Virus record (IMG/VR): IMGVR_UViG_3300042377_000343
Location: 1-37,113 of that record
DNA length: 37,113 bases
Strand: one strand, 5' to 3'
Origin: a virus
The notes under the pieces are model-generated. The model made no database searches. It was not told the DNA's origin and worked only from the letters and a program-made list of their open reading frames with translations. The translations under genes and the position numbers were made by a program. Below, piece by piece: positions 13,372 through 21,220 of the stretch. Within the stretch, counting starts at the first letter, position 1, and each line of letters begins with the position of its first letter.

Positions 13372-13845
13372 ATGACTAATCCCCTATTGATGACGCTGGC
13401 TGCGACCCTTGCGGCCATGCCTGCGGAGGCCCGTGAGAAGGCCGAGCTGCTTATCCTGACGAACGCCATCGGCGCGGTCGAGAGCGGCATGAACTACGCC
13501 GCCGTGGGCGACGGCACGAAAGCGGTGGGGGCTTGGCAGGTCCACGTCGCCGCCTGGATTACGGCGAACCAATGGCGTGAGCGGCACGGCCTGCCGAAGA
13601 TTAGCCGGCGGGAATGGCGGGTGCCCGAGAACCAGCGGAACATCGCCTTGGCCTATGTGACGTGGTGCCGGGAGCGGCTCGTCGACGACGGCATCGTGAA
13701 GCCGACGCCGGAGCAAATCTATCTGGCCTTCAGCATGGGCTTCAGCGGAGCAAAGGCGGTAGGGCATAGTCTGGTCACCGCGCCGAAGGCGAAGGCCGAA
13801 GCGGCGGAGCGGGTGGGCAACATCTACCGGGAACTGACCAAATGA
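13372..13845 (+). CDS. Lysozyme / lytic transglycosylase-like endolysin
   Basis: This 157-residue protein starts at ATG 13372. The motif around residues 34-57, AIGAVESGMNYAAVGDGT then GAWQVHVAAW, matches the catalytic pattern of lysozyme-fold lytic transglycosylases, with E37 the probable catalytic acid. It would cut peptidoglycan glycan strands. The N-terminus is mildly hydrophobic but lacks a clear signal peptide, so it probably needs the holin at 26690-27052, which is on the other strand. It opens the plus-strand operon running to 17996, which is unusual for an endolysin. A virion-independent early muralytic role cannot be excluded. Confidence 0.7.
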   Translation: MTNPLLMTLAATLAAMPAEAREKAELLILTNAIGAVESGMNYAAVGDGTKAVGAWQVHVAAWITANQWRERHGLPKISRREWRVPENQRNIALAYVTWCRERLVDDGIVKPTPEQIYLAFSMGFSGAKAVGHSLVTAPKAKAEAAERVGNIYRELTK

Positions 13846-14057
13846 AAAACCGATACGAATTTCAACTGAATGAACATGGATGCCTAATCATTTGGGACGA
13901 CCTATTGAAAAAGCGTGTCAATTATTTACCAGGCGACGTTGTCGACCTTTTAAACCGAGTCCATGAACTTGAGAAACAGGTCGAATGTTTGACCGTCTGT
14001 TACGGCGTCGAACAAAGAGCTGGAATGGAACTGGCTCGCAAACTTGCAAACCTATGA
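13842..14057 (+). CDS. Hypothetical small protein
   Basis: This 71-residue protein is overlapped by four bases with the lysozyme-like gene. The N-terminal half is beta-like (YEFQLNEHGCLIIWDD) and the C-terminal half a helix with coiled-coil character (VDLLNRVHELEKQVECLTV). Base composition is more AT-rich than its neighbours, as for the next gene, hinting at a separate origin. No family is recognised. Coupling to the lysozyme gene suggests co-expression only. Confidence 0.6.
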   Translation: MKNRYEFQLNEHGCLIIWDDLLKKRVNYLPGDVVDLLNRVHELEKQVECLTVCYGVEQRAGMELARKLANL

Positions 14058-14359
14058 ACCACCTACGAATGGACGACAGGGTCACCACGTTGACCGTGAC
14101 TGCATATCAGAATGCTGACAGCAAACTTCCCGAACCTTCTGACGTCATCAACTACAAGCATCGTAAGACAATCGGGATCACCTACGAAGCAGACGCCCGT
14201 GGTTACGCTATGATTCATACTGCTCGCCCTATGCTCGGCCAAGAACTGATATCCGAATGCAAAGTGAATTCTGTCGAAGAATATATGCCTGGCCCTTTTG
14301 CTTGCGGCTTTCGGCAAGTGACCATCAAGACCACCATCCTTAACACCCGAGAAGCATGA
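14054..14359 (+). CDS. Hypothetical protein
   Basis: This 101-residue protein is assigned the ATG at 14054, which overlaps the previous stop as ATGA; ATG 14069 is an alternative. It is predicted mainly beta (RVTTLTVTAYQNAD, KTIGITYEAD, FRQVTIKTTIL), with no membrane span or catalytic motif. The gene is short, lower in GC and embedded in an overlapping cluster. It might be a small accessory or anti-host factor, but nothing in the sequence proves this. Confidence 0.6.
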   Translation: MNHLRMDDRVTTLTVTAYQNADSKLPEPSDVINYKHRKTIGITYEADARGYAMIHTARPMLGQELISECKVNSVEEYMPGPFACGFRQVTIKTTILNTREA

Positions 14360-14691
14360 ACCTGATTCTTTCCGACCATACGGTCATCCCGTTGACCGTC
14401 AAAACCATCAAAGCGGTCACAAGGGTTGCCGACCCCAACCATGACAATGAGAACATCTGGAAGGCACTCTTTCCTTTCGAGTTCACGCCCCCCGACGCGC
14501 TTCTTTTGGAGGTCGAGTGCATAGTCCGCAAGGAGTCGATGAAGTCCATCCGCAAGATGGGCATCGGCTCGACGCTGTGCCATGAGAATGAGAGCTACAT
14601 CGTCGAAGCCGTAGACGAGATGTGGCACAAGAAGAGCGACAAGTTTCGCATGATCACCCTTCACGCAATCTGCTACTTCCCCGTCGCATGA
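14356..14691 (+). CDS. Hypothetical protein
   Basis: This 111-residue protein overlaps both neighbours by four bases. The N-terminus is beta-like (MNLILSDHTVIPLTVKTIKAV). The centre has an acidic turn (ADPNHDNENIW) and a charged helix (RKESMKSIRKMG). The C-terminus contains two His and several Met residues. No known motif is visible. Its place directly before the RuvC-like nuclease gene suggests it is co-translated with the recombination block. Confidence 0.6.
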   Translation: MNLILSDHTVIPLTVKTIKAVTRVADPNHDNENIWKALFPFEFTPPDALLLEVECIVRKESMKSIRKMGIGSTLCHENESYIVEAVDEMWHKKSDKFRMITLHAICYFPVA

Positions 14692-15125
14692 AGTCCTACC
14701 TATGCATCGACCCCGGTGCGAACGGCGGCTGGGTACTTCAATACGGCGAAGGCTTGATTATGATGGGCGATAACGACGACCTCGTCGAACTGTGTCCCCC
14801 TATCAACACGACGGTGGTCATCGAGAAGGTGCCGGCGTTCGTCGGCCCTATCCCGGCGTCGGCGTCGTTTAAGCTTGGCTACTCCTACGGCTGGATCGTC
14901 GGCTTGTGGCAGGGGCGCGGATTCAAGGTCGTGCTGGTGACGCCGCAGGAGTGGCAGAAGACCATGGGCGTCGGCACGAAGAAGGGCGGCGGTCACTCGA
15001 CGACGGAATGGAAGAACGTGTTGAAGCGGGAGGCCCAGCGTCGCTTCCCCAGCGTGGAAAAAATCACGCTCAAAACTGCTGACGCTTTTTGCTTGCTCTC
15101 TCACGCGCAGCAATTCAACCTCTGA
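14688..15125 (+). CDS. RuvC-like Holliday junction resolvase
   Basis: This 145-residue protein of the RNase H fold is like phage and bacterial RuvC resolvases (usually 150-175 residues). Acidic residues sit where expected: D8 in LCIDPGANGG, E46 in VVIEKVPAF, and D132 in KTADAFCL near the end. The region TTEWKNVLKREAQRRFP is the basic helix that contacts DNA. It would resolve branched replication or recombination intermediates before packaging. It lies next to RecT- and RecE-like genes, supporting a recombination module. The start at 14688 overlaps the previous stop. Confidence 0.8.
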   Translation: MKSYLCIDPGANGGWVLQYGEGLIMMGDNDDLVELCPPINTTVVIEKVPAFVGPIPASASFKLGYSYGWIVGLWQGRGFKVVLVTPQEWQKTMGVGTKKGGGHSTTEWKNVLKREAQRRFPSVEKITLKTADAFCLLSHAQQFNL

Positions 15126-15136
15126 CTTCTCCTCCC

Positions 15137-15346
15137 ATGATCACGAAACTAATCAAGACCCCGCCAGCTCGCCTGCTGGCCTCCATCCCTGACACCGAGT
15201 ACGTCGTCCTTTCGGACGGCACCGTGGCGCGTCGGCTCAAGCCCTACGTCGTCAACACGAAGGTGTCCTATAACATGATGCTGGACGGTGTCCTCCGCCG
15301 GGTATCCAGCCGCAAACTCCTCGCCGCCGCCAAGGCCGCTGCCTGA
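15137..15346 (+). CDS. Hypothetical small basic protein
   Basis: This 69-residue basic protein starts at ATG 15137. The segment YVVLSDGTVARRLKPYVVNTKVSYNMMLDGVLRRVSSRKLLAAA looks like a compact beta unit followed by a basic helix. Similar short modules occur in phage and HNH-associated proteins and often bind DNA. There are no cysteines and no catalytic motif. It sits between the RuvC-like gene and a membrane protein gene in the same operon. The DNA-binding idea is inference from charge and layout. Confidence 0.55.
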   Translation: MITKLIKTPPARLLASIPDTEYVVLSDGTVARRLKPYVVNTKVSYNMMLDGVLRRVSSRKLLAAAKAAA

Positions 15347-15347
15347 T

Positions 15348-15626
15348 ATGAAAGACAGAACCTTCGTCATTCTTGCAATCGTCTGTGCCGTCGCCTGCAT
15401 TGGCCTTTGGTCTACCATGAATAGCACCAGGCAGACGCTCAAGGGCATCACCTCAAGGGTCAGCGGACTGGAGCGCAAGGTGACCTTATTCGATTCCAGC
15501 GGGAAGCCGATCCGCTCTTGGGATATCAACAGCACCTACAGGGCTGACGGAACTGGCATCGACTTCATCGACAAAAACGAGAAGTTCGTCGCCATCAATG
15601 GAACCTTCATCGTCGAAGAAAAATAA
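15348..15626 (+). CDS. Single-span membrane protein
   Basis: This 92-residue protein has a short basic N-terminus (MKDR) and one hydrophobic segment at residues about 5-22 (TFVILAIVCAVACIGLWS). A predicted periplasmic part follows, with a short heptad-like stretch (LKGITSRVSGLERKVTLFD) and a beta-rich end. This N-in, C-out layout resembles small superinfection-exclusion or envelope proteins, but no family is recognised. Being encoded between recombination genes, it is expressed with the plus-strand operon rather than the lysis cassette. Confidence 0.6.
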   Translation: MKDRTFVILAIVCAVACIGLWSTMNSTRQTLKGITSRVSGLERKVTLFDSSGKPIRSWDINSTYRADGTGIDFIDKNEKFVAINGTFIVEEK

Positions 15627-15627
15627 C

Positions 15628-16386
15628 ATGGAAAACAATGAACTAGTCCCCGTGACGCAGCCCGCGCACGACCTCGCCGTCTCCGGCGTCTACGACCGCA
15701 TCTCCGACCCCATGTCGGCAATCAAGACCCTTGGCTTGGCCATCTTCAAGTCCGGCATCTTCGGCCTGGATAAGCCCGAGCAGGGCGAAATCTTGGCCAT
15801 GCAATGCATGGTCGAAAAGAAGTCCCCGCTGGAACTGGCGCGGACTTACCACTTCATCCAAGGGCAGCTCGCCATCCGCTCCGACGCCTTGCTGGCCAAG
15901 TTCCAGCAGGCCGGCGGCACCGTCGTCTGGACCGAGCGATCCGACGAGAAGGTGAAGGCCACCTTCCGCAAGGGGACGTCGTCCGCCGATATCGTCGCCG
16001 ACATGAAGGAGTACGTCGGCAACGGCACCGCCCTAGGCAAGGACGGCAAACTCAAGGACAACTGGAAGAAGTGGCCCCGTCGGATGCTGACCGCCCGTGC
16101 GATCAGCGAGGGCGTCCGCCTCATCGCCCCGGAGTGCTGCTTTGGCACCTACACCGTCGAAGAACTCGACGCCACGCCCTCCAAGCCCTTTGCCCGACAG
16201 AATACCCTCACCCTCGACGAACTCGTCCCTGAAGCCAAGCGGGACGCCGCCGTCGCCGTGCTACGGCAGGTCGGCCACTTGACTCCCGAGCAGGGCTGGG
16301 CAGACATCTCGCAGGACTTGGCCGACACCCTCTGCAAGAAGCCTGGTCCGTTCCTCACCGCCGTCGACTCGCACCTTTCCCTATGA
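15628..16386 (+). CDS. RecT-family single-strand annealing protein
   Basis: This 252-residue protein is near the usual RecT size. Diagnostic parts are the GLAIFKSGIFGLDKPEQGEILAMQ-like helix near residue 40-60, the YHFIQGQLAIRSDALLAKF region, and WPRRMLTARAISEGVRLIAPE followed by GTYTVEEL near residues 150-185, the classic RecT core. It would coat exposed single strands and anneal them to complementary DNA. With the RecE-like exonuclease at 16720 and the RuvC-like resolvase it forms a complete recombination set. The ATG at 15628 has the TAACATG context common here. Confidence 0.85.
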   Translation: MENNELVPVTQPAHDLAVSGVYDRISDPMSAIKTLGLAIFKSGIFGLDKPEQGEILAMQCMVEKKSPLELARTYHFIQGQLAIRSDALLAKFQQAGGTVVWTERSDEKVKATFRKGTSSADIVADMKEYVGNGTALGKDGKLKDNWKKWPRRMLTARAISEGVRLIAPECCFGTYTVEELDATPSKPFARQNTLTLDELVPEAKRDAAVAVLRQVGHLTPEQGWADISQDLADTLCKKPGPFLTAVDSHLSL

Positions 16387-16625
16387 GCCACCCCAACGAA
16401 GAAATCGTCCACGAATTCAAGCCCCTGCCAGACCGCTCGCCGGAAGAGCAGGTGAAGGCGTTGACCCAGATCGTCCACCAGATGAGCCAGAACTGTTTCG
16501 AGGTCCGCCTTGAGCTGAACGACCTGCGCGAGCAGAACGTCGACCTGATGAAGGAGGTCGCCTACCTCCGCAGCATCGTCAGCGTCGAGTCTGTCGCCAA
16601 CTACCGCAACCTCACCAAGAACTAA
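16383..16625 (+). CDS. Small coiled-coil protein between RecT- and RecE-like genes
   Basis: This 80-residue protein overlaps the RecT-like gene by four bases. Residues about 20-70 are one long helix with leucine heptads (VRLELNDLREQNVDLMKEVAYLR). It has no catalytic residues. It may dimerise and tether the annealing protein and exonuclease, but that is only suggested by its position between them. The leader CTTTCCCT directly before the ATG resembles the leaders of the 9.9-10.7 kb island genes. Confidence 0.6.
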   Translation: MSHPNEEIVHEFKPLPDRSPEEQVKALTQIVHQMSQNCFEVRLELNDLREQNVDLMKEVAYLRSIVSVESVANYRNLTKN

Positions 16626-16626
16626 C

Positions 16627-16713
16627 ATGGACGAAACCAAACTCCTCATCATCCTCAACATCCTCCTGACGACCCTCACGATGGTCCTCATCGATTACAA
16701 ATCCAAAAAATAA
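16627..16713 (+). CDS. 28-residue single-span membrane peptide
   Basis: This tiny ORF encodes 28 residues: acidic start MDETK, hydrophobic stretch LLIILNILLTTLTMVLI, basic end KSKK. It begins one base after the previous stop with TAACATG and ends six bases before the RecE-like start, filling the gap exactly. The charge pattern would place the C-terminus in the cytoplasm. The role is unknown; it could modulate host membrane enzymes as other phage micro-proteins do. Confidence 0.45.
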   Translation: MDETKLLIILNILLTTLTMVLIDYKSKK

Positions 16714-16719
16714 CATCCT

Positions 16720-17508
16720 ATGAGCAACACGATCCCCGACGACGCCTACCTCAACAATCCCGGTCTTTCGCAGAGCGGCGCGAAGGAACTGCTGCGGTCC
16801 CCCGCGCATTACCTCGCCTACCTCAACCGTGACCGCACGGAGCAGACGCCGGCCCAGCGGCTCGGCACTCTCATCCACCTCGCTTCGCTCCAGCCGAAGG
16901 TCTTCGACTCGACCGTCGTCGTCGCCCCGGACTGTGACAAACGCACCAAAGAGGGAAAAGAAATCTGGGCTGCGTTCCAGTCCACGCTCAAGCCTGGTCA
17001 AGAGGCTATTAGCCAGAAGGACGGGGAGCTGGTCACCAACGTGTCCATCGCTGCCCGTGCCGGCCTCGATAAGTTGATGAAGGACTTCGACGGCGAGTAC
17101 ATGATCACCGAAGTTCCGATGGTCGGACGCATCAATGGCATCGACATCAAAGGCAGGCTTGACGCCATCATTACGACCAAGGAGGGCAAGCGTATCGTCG
17201 TAGACGTCAAAACCACAATGGACGCCGGCGCGAATTCGTTCGGTCGTGATATCGCCAACTATATGTACTTCTTGCAATCCGCATGGTATATGACGCTGGC
17301 CCATGCCGACCAGTTCGTCTTCCTCGCCGTGGAAAAGGACGCCCCGAATTGCTGGGCCTGCTATACGCTCGACGAGGCCGCACACCAGAAGGGTCTCGCC
17401 ATGATGAACTCGGCCATCGACCTGTTCCGTTCCTGCAATACGTTCAAGCAGTTCCCGGGCTACCCGCAGGAAGTCCAGACGCTCTCGCTCCCCAAGTGGG
17501 TTCAGTAA
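16720..17508 (+). CDS. RecE-like 5'-3' exonuclease (PDDEXK superfamily)
   Basis: This 262-residue protein corresponds to the catalytic domain of RecE/exonuclease VIII and related phage PDDEXK nucleases. It has LSQSGAKELLRSPAHY at the start, LGTLIHLASL with H53, E131, GRLDAI with D148, VVDVKTT with D162 and K164, and Q186/Y190 after it, the expected order H, E, D, D-x-K, Q-x3-Y. It would chew one strand of linear DNA to make single strands for the RecT-like protein. The start has no Shine-Dalgarno site. Confidence 0.85.
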   Translation: MSNTIPDDAYLNNPGLSQSGAKELLRSPAHYLAYLNRDRTEQTPAQRLGTLIHLASLQPKVFDSTVVVAPDCDKRTKEGKEIWAAFQSTLKPGQEAISQKDGELVTNVSIAARAGLDKLMKDFDGEYMITEVPMVGRINGIDIKGRLDAIITTKEGKRIVVDVKTTMDAGANSFGRDIANYMYFLQSAWYMTLAHADQFVFLAVEKDAPNCWACYTLDEAAHQKGLAMMNSAIDLFRSCNTFKQFPGYPQEVQTLSLPKWVQ

Positions 17509-17546
17509 CTCTCCCCCAACCACAACCCATAACCCAACACCATAAC

Positions 17547-17996
17547 ATGGCATTCAAGTTCAACCCCAACGCCGCCGAGGATCGCAAGTATGTGACCAAG
17601 GCCGGCACCTACACGGCAACTGTGCAGGGTGCGAAGCAGGACTACCTCCCGCCCCGCGCCGACCTGTACGCCCGCATCACCTTCGTCACCAGCGAGGGCG
17701 AGACCGTCTTCGGCGATCTCTTCGCCAAGCCGGATAAGAGCGGCGGTCACGAACGCCTGGAGCAGTTCCTTGCTGCCTCGGCCACGGACGACGAGGTTAA
17801 GGAGTACGTCGCCGGCGGCGAGCTGGAGGTCGACGAGACCTTCCTTGAGAAGATTCTGGCCCGTGCCAAGGGTCGCAGCCTGAAGGTGCGCGTGACCGAG
17901 CGTAAGTACACCAAGAAGGACGGGACGGAGGGGGTGGCCTACCAGGCGTCCTTCTTCACCCGCCTGCCCGGTGGCCCCGCCCAGAACCCCTTCTAA
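17547..17996 (+). CDS. Single-strand DNA-binding-like protein (DUF669-type)
   Basis: This 149-residue protein starts at ATG 17547. It alternates strands in an OB-fold-like way (GTYTATVQGAKQD, LYARITFVTSEGETVFGDLF, KSLKVRVTERKYTKKDGTEGV-like), then has a Pro/Gly tail ending NPF. Many phage recombination cassettes carry such a protein (often labelled DUF669) after RecE/RecT, where it serves as or replaces SSB. The short Pro-Phe end resembles SSB tails that recruit partners but lacks their acidic run. It is the last gene before a terminator. Confidence 0.6.
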   Translation: MAFKFNPNAAEDRKYVTKAGTYTATVQGAKQDYLPPRADLYARITFVTSEGETVFGDLFAKPDKSGGHERLEQFLAASATDDEVKEYVAGGELEVDETFLEKILARAKGRSLKVRVTERKYTKKDGTEGVAYQASFFTRLPGGPAQNPF

Positions 17997-18017
17997 AGGG
18001 GGGTAAAGGCGATACCG

Positions 18018-18045
18018 AAGGGGGAACGAAAGTTCCTCCTTTTTT
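18018..18045 (+). terminator. Rho-independent terminator after the recombination block
   Basis: AGGGGGAAC (18019-18027), loop GAAA, GTTCCTCCT (18032-18040), with one G-T pair, then a T-run to 18045. It has a stable tetraloop and a clear T tract. The next unit must start between here and 18103, where TTGTGT/ACACAA arms flank 18050-18075. Confidence 0.9.
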
Positions 18046-18102
18046 GTGCTTGTGTTGCCGACGCCGATGCACACAACAAAGGACGCCACCCGCATAACAC
18101 CC

Positions 18103-18432
18103 ATGAAACTCACCAAAAAACAGGAACTCGCCCTCGCCCTCGCCGAATACAAGGAGTGCATCAACATCAGCCTGCTCAAGCCGGAGTTCGCCAACGAATG
18201 GGCTTACTCCATCTGGACTTGCAAATGGCCCTACGACGCCGGTCAGGTCACCAACTGCCACGGCGGCGAGCCTACCCGCTACTGGTTCGACAAGCGTATC
18301 TCCGCTTCCGAACTGCGCGGCTGCGTCCAGCTCGACCCGACCTGCGAGCATATCGTCCTTGTTCGTGGCGGCAAGCGTCCGCAGTATACGATCCTCGACG
18401 CCAACAAGTACCGCAACCTTGTCGCCGCCTAA
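18103..18432 (+). CDS. Hypothetical protein upstream of the helicase
   Basis: This 109-residue protein is assigned the ATG at 18103; an in-frame ATG at 18067 lies close to the terminator and is less likely. The N-terminus is a helix (KLTKKQELALALAEYKECIN). The centre has Trp and Cys residues (EWAYSIWTCKWPYDAG, TNCHGG), and the end is a short basic domain (VRGGKRPQYTILDANKYRNLV). Four Cys and two His residues might bind a metal, but the spacing fits no zinc finger I know. It precedes the SF2 helicase by one base. Confidence 0.6.
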   Translation: MKLTKKQELALALAEYKECINISLLKPEFANEWAYSIWTCKWPYDAGQVTNCHGGEPTRYWFDKRISASELRGCVQLDPTCEHIVLVRGGKRPQYTILDANKYRNLVAA

Positions 18433-18433
18433 C

Positions 18434-19921
18434 ATGGAACTGAAACTCCGAGACTATCAGGAAGCCGCCGTCACCGCCGCGCTGTCGCACCTCGCCAAGG
18501 GCATCAACCCTCTGGTGATCGCTCCGACGGGTGCCGGCAAGACCGTCATCGCCTCCAGCATCATGCACCGCTGGCAGGTCGGCACGAACCGCAAGTGTTT
18601 CTTCGTGGCCCACCGCAAGGAACTGATTGACCAGGCGGCTGCGACGATGACCCGTGCCGGCGTCGTCGGCGAAGCCCTGTCCGTCTTCTCCGCCGACTTC
18701 GACCATATCTCCGCCGAAGATAAGGCCACCGCGCTGGTCGTCTTCGACGAAGCCCACCATGCCGTCGCCTCGTCTTGGGCTAAGTTCAATGCAGCGTTCA
18801 CCGGGCCGAAGGTCGCCGTGACCGCCACGCCTGATCGCCTCGACCGCCAGCGTCTGGAGACGGTTGGCTTTGAGACCGCCTACGAGATTGCCATCCGCAC
18901 CCTTATCGAGCAGGGTCACCTCGTCCGCCCGATGGCCCAGAAGATGCCCGTCGAGATGAGCCTGATCCGCTTGCGCGGTTACGAGGACGCCTTGGAAGCG
19001 GTCGCCGACAGCATCGTCGCCGAGCTGAACCGCTGGGACCGCAAGAAGGCCATTGCCTTCCTGCCGGACGTCGACTCTTCGCTCCGCCTGGTCGCCCACC
19101 TCCGCCAGCGCGGCATCGAAGCCGGCCACGCCGACGGCAGCACGGGCAAGTTCCGTGCCGGCACCGTCGAAGCCTTCAAGAGCGGCGACCTGCGTGTCCT
19201 TTGCAATGTGAACCTGTTCACCGAGGGCTTCGACGCCCCCGAGACCGATTGCGTCATCCTGCTGCGTCCTACCCAGTCCCGTGCCCTCTGGTGTCAGATG
19301 ATCGGGCGTGGACTCCGCACGGCTCCGGGCAAGACCGATTGCCTCATCCTCGACCCGATGTGGATCAGCGGTGAGAATTCCTTCACGCCGGCGGACGCCT
19401 TCACGGTTCACCCGCAGGCCAAGTCCGCCCAGATTCAGGGGTCGCATGACCCGCTCGACGCCGCGCAGGGTTGCGACCGCCAGGCGGAGGAAGCCATGCT
19501 CCGCCGTATCGCCGCTGAAGAGCAGCGGTCGGCCACCAAGGAAGCCAAGGAACTGGGGCTGGTCGACCTGTCCGTCGCCTGTGCCGTCTTCGGCTTCGTC
19601 CTGCCGGCGTCGACGTCTGACTCATCCATGTTCCATTACCAGTCCACCGAGCTGGCCCGCTACGGCGTTTACGCCCGTGGCATGACGTCTGACCAAGCCG
19701 AGTGGATGATTGCCCGCCTGAAGGCACGGGAAGCCCTTAATCTGGCCACCATCAAGCAGGTCCGCAAACTCCAACAGTTCGGGGTGCGCGGTGCCGAGCG
19801 TCTGAGCAAGGACTCGGCGTCGAAGGCCATCTCCTCCGATTGGCGGATGCAAAAGGGCGGGAGCCGCCAGTCCCCCCTCCAAAAAATTTACGGTCGAATC
19901 TTCGATAACTATGATGCCTAA
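18434..19921 (+). CDS. SF2 DEAH-type helicase
   Basis: This 495-residue helicase is of the UvsW/ComFA-like phage type. It has a Q-like RDYQ motif at residues 6-9, Walker A PTGAGKT (31-37), motif Ia region VAHRKEL, DEAH (105-108), motif III TATP (130-133), motif V near LFTEGFDAPE (261-270) and motif VI QMIGRGLR (288-295). The last 170 residues are unique and helical. It would use ATP to unwind or reshape replication and recombination intermediates. The start TAACATG lies right after the stop of the previous gene, and the stop overlaps the kinase gene by 11 bases. Confidence 0.9.
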   Translation: MELKLRDYQEAAVTAALSHLAKGINPLVIAPTGAGKTVIASSIMHRWQVGTNRKCFFVAHRKELIDQAAATMTRAGVVGEALSVFSADFDHISAEDKATALVVFDEAHHAVASSWAKFNAAFTGPKVAVTATPDRLDRQRLETVGFETAYEIAIRTLIEQGHLVRPMAQKMPVEMSLIRLRGYEDALEAVADSIVAELNRWDRKKAIAFLPDVDSSLRLVAHLRQRGIEAGHADGSTGKFRAGTVEAFKSGDLRVLCNVNLFTEGFDAPETDCVILLRPTQSRALWCQMIGRGLRTAPGKTDCLILDPMWISGENSFTPADAFTVHPQAKSAQIQGSHDPLDAAQGCDRQAEEAMLRRIAAEEQRSATKEAKELGLVDLSVACAVFGFVLPASTSDSSMFHYQSTELARYGVYARGMTSDQAEWMIARLKAREALNLATIKQVRKLQQFGVRGAERLSKDSASKAISSDWRMQKGGSRQSPLQKIYGRIFDNYDA

Positions 19922-20501
19922 AAACAACAAGCCGCTGGTCTTTATGATCACCGGCGTCGCTCGCGCGGGGAAGGACACCTTCGCCGCTTGTCTGATGGAA
20001 CATTTCAACGGCAACGGCTCCCGGGCCGAGGTCTTCAAGTTCGCCGACGTCCTGAAGGACCGGGCGAACGACGTGCTTCGGGCTATGGGAGTCTTCAAGG
20101 CTGGGGAGCGGGACTTCCACGCCGAAGACTTCAAGGTTCGCCATAGGGGGCTGCTGGTCGAATTAGGCCGTACCCTCCGGGGGGTGGATAAAGACATCTT
20201 CGCTCGGCACCTGAACGCTCAAATCCATATGTTCTTAGACTACGCGCCGCTCGATGTCCGCCCCGTGGCCTTGGTCTCGGACTGGCGTTACCTTAACGAG
20301 TACCTGTTTTTGGCCAAGCATCTGGACGCCCAGATTGTCACGGTCGAGATGCAGCGGCCTGGCTACGGGCCGGCGAACGACGAGGAGGCGGGCAGCTTGG
20401 CGGACATGATGGCGTCCATGCAGATACTGCATACTCGATTGGCGGTTGACCCCGCCGGCGTCCGCGCCGTAGCGTCCGAAGTGTACCACATCTACCGATG
20501 A
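19911..20501 (+). CDS. Deoxynucleoside monophosphate kinase-like P-loop protein
   Basis: This 196-residue protein has the P-loop GVARAGKDT at residues 15-23. GxxxxGKDT is typical of phage dNMP kinases such as T4 gene 1 and of adenylate-kinase relatives. Later RHRGLLVELGRTLRGVDKDIFARHL and the SDWRYLNE segment with conserved Asp-Arg fit the substrate-binding part. It would phosphorylate dNMPs to dNDPs and help supply DNA precursors, perhaps including those recovered from host DNA. Tandem ATGATG starts make M1 or M2 possible. Confidence 0.75.
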   Translation: MMPKNNKPLVFMITGVARAGKDTFAACLMEHFNGNGSRAEVFKFADVLKDRANDVLRAMGVFKAGERDFHAEDFKVRHRGLLVELGRTLRGVDKDIFARHLNAQIHMFLDYAPLDVRPVALVSDWRYLNEYLFLAKHLDAQIVTVEMQRPGYGPANDEEAGSLADMMASMQILHTRLAVDPAGVRAVASEVYHIYR

Positions 20502-20740
20502 AACCTGACAGAGATCAAATCGACCGCATGGGCTTTGAGGTCTGGGCTGACAACGCCATCGTGAACATGATGGAAAACCTGCCGCCTGACTGCACGGGGT
20601 TGAGTTGCCACGACGACGATATGAGCGTCCAGATCACCTTGGTCGGCAAGGACGTCATCGGTCGAGTCCGCGCTTACGTTCCGGGCTACGGCTGGAAGCA
20701 TCACGAACGCACGATTCGTCGTGCCTGCTACGACAACTGA
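20498..20740 (+). CDS. Hypothetical small protein
   Basis: This 80-residue protein overlaps the kinase stop by four bases. It has an acidic helix (DRMGFEVWADNAIVNMMENL), a CTGLSCHDDD turn, a beta segment (VQITLVGKDVIGRVRAYV) and a basic end with Trp, Lys and His. No catalytic pattern is recognised. Similar short alpha-beta proteins downstream of nucleotide-metabolism genes in phages mostly lack known roles. Its stop shares a base with the next start. Confidence 0.55.
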   Translation: MKPDRDQIDRMGFEVWADNAIVNMMENLPPDCTGLSCHDDDMSVQITLVGKDVIGRVRAYVPGYGWKHHERTIRRACYDN

Positions 20741-21015
20741 TGAGCAAGTATATCCCAGTTGACCCCGATAAGTGGGCGGCGATGGTCAAGGCTCAGTCCG
20801 ACCTAGTCCGCTATAAGGAAATCTGCGACGAGCTGGACGCCGAATGCACCCGAGTGAAAGACGAGAACGCACGGTTGCGTTCGTTTTCCACGCGCACGAT
20901 TATTCCAAACATAGACTTGGAGAAAGAGGTCGCCCGCCTCAAGGCCGAGGTCGAGCGGCTGACAGACTTAATCACCCGTGGGGCATCTACTCCCGACGCA
21001 AAGCCCCATGACTAA
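20740..21015 (+). CDS. Small coiled-coil protein
   Basis: This 91-residue protein starts at ATG 20740, sharing a base with the previous stop. Two heptad-rich helices (residues about 12-45, YKEICDELDAECTRVKDENARL, and 58-80, LEKEVARLKAEVERLTDLI) are separated by a Ser/Thr-Ile stretch. The C-terminus is polar. It probably oligomerises, resembling many small phage coiled-coil proteins without assigned function. No DNA-binding motif is visible. Confidence 0.55.
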   Translation: MSKYIPVDPDKWAAMVKAQSDLVRYKEICDELDAECTRVKDENARLRSFSTRTIIPNIDLEKEVARLKAEVERLTDLITRGASTPDAKPHD

Positions 21016-21220
21016 GCGGAAGCGTCGACCTGAGATTATGCTACCAGGCTTGAAGCAACTTACCCCCCATGAGAAACGACTGGCAGCACGGGTGAACAAG
21101 GCCGACCGTGATCGCTGGAACGAACTGATGGCCAAACCTTGGAACAAATGGCAACCTCAAGAAGAGACAACTACGGCAAAATCAAGCAAGCGGTCATCGA
21201 AGCCCACGCAGCCGGCCTGA
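21008..21220 (+). CDS. Small basic hypothetical protein
   Basis: This 70-residue, strongly basic protein begins MTKRKRRPEIMLPGLKQL and ends in a Lys/Ser/Thr-rich disordered tail. The middle (KADRDRWNELMAKPWNKW) has two Trp residues. It is overlapped over 73 bases by the following HTH gene in another frame, so one of the two might have a different true boundary. The charge suggests nucleic-acid binding. No family is recognised. Confidence 0.45.
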   Translation: MTKRKRRPEIMLPGLKQLTPHEKRLAARVNKADRDRWNELMAKPWNKWQPQEETTTAKSSKRSSKPTQPA

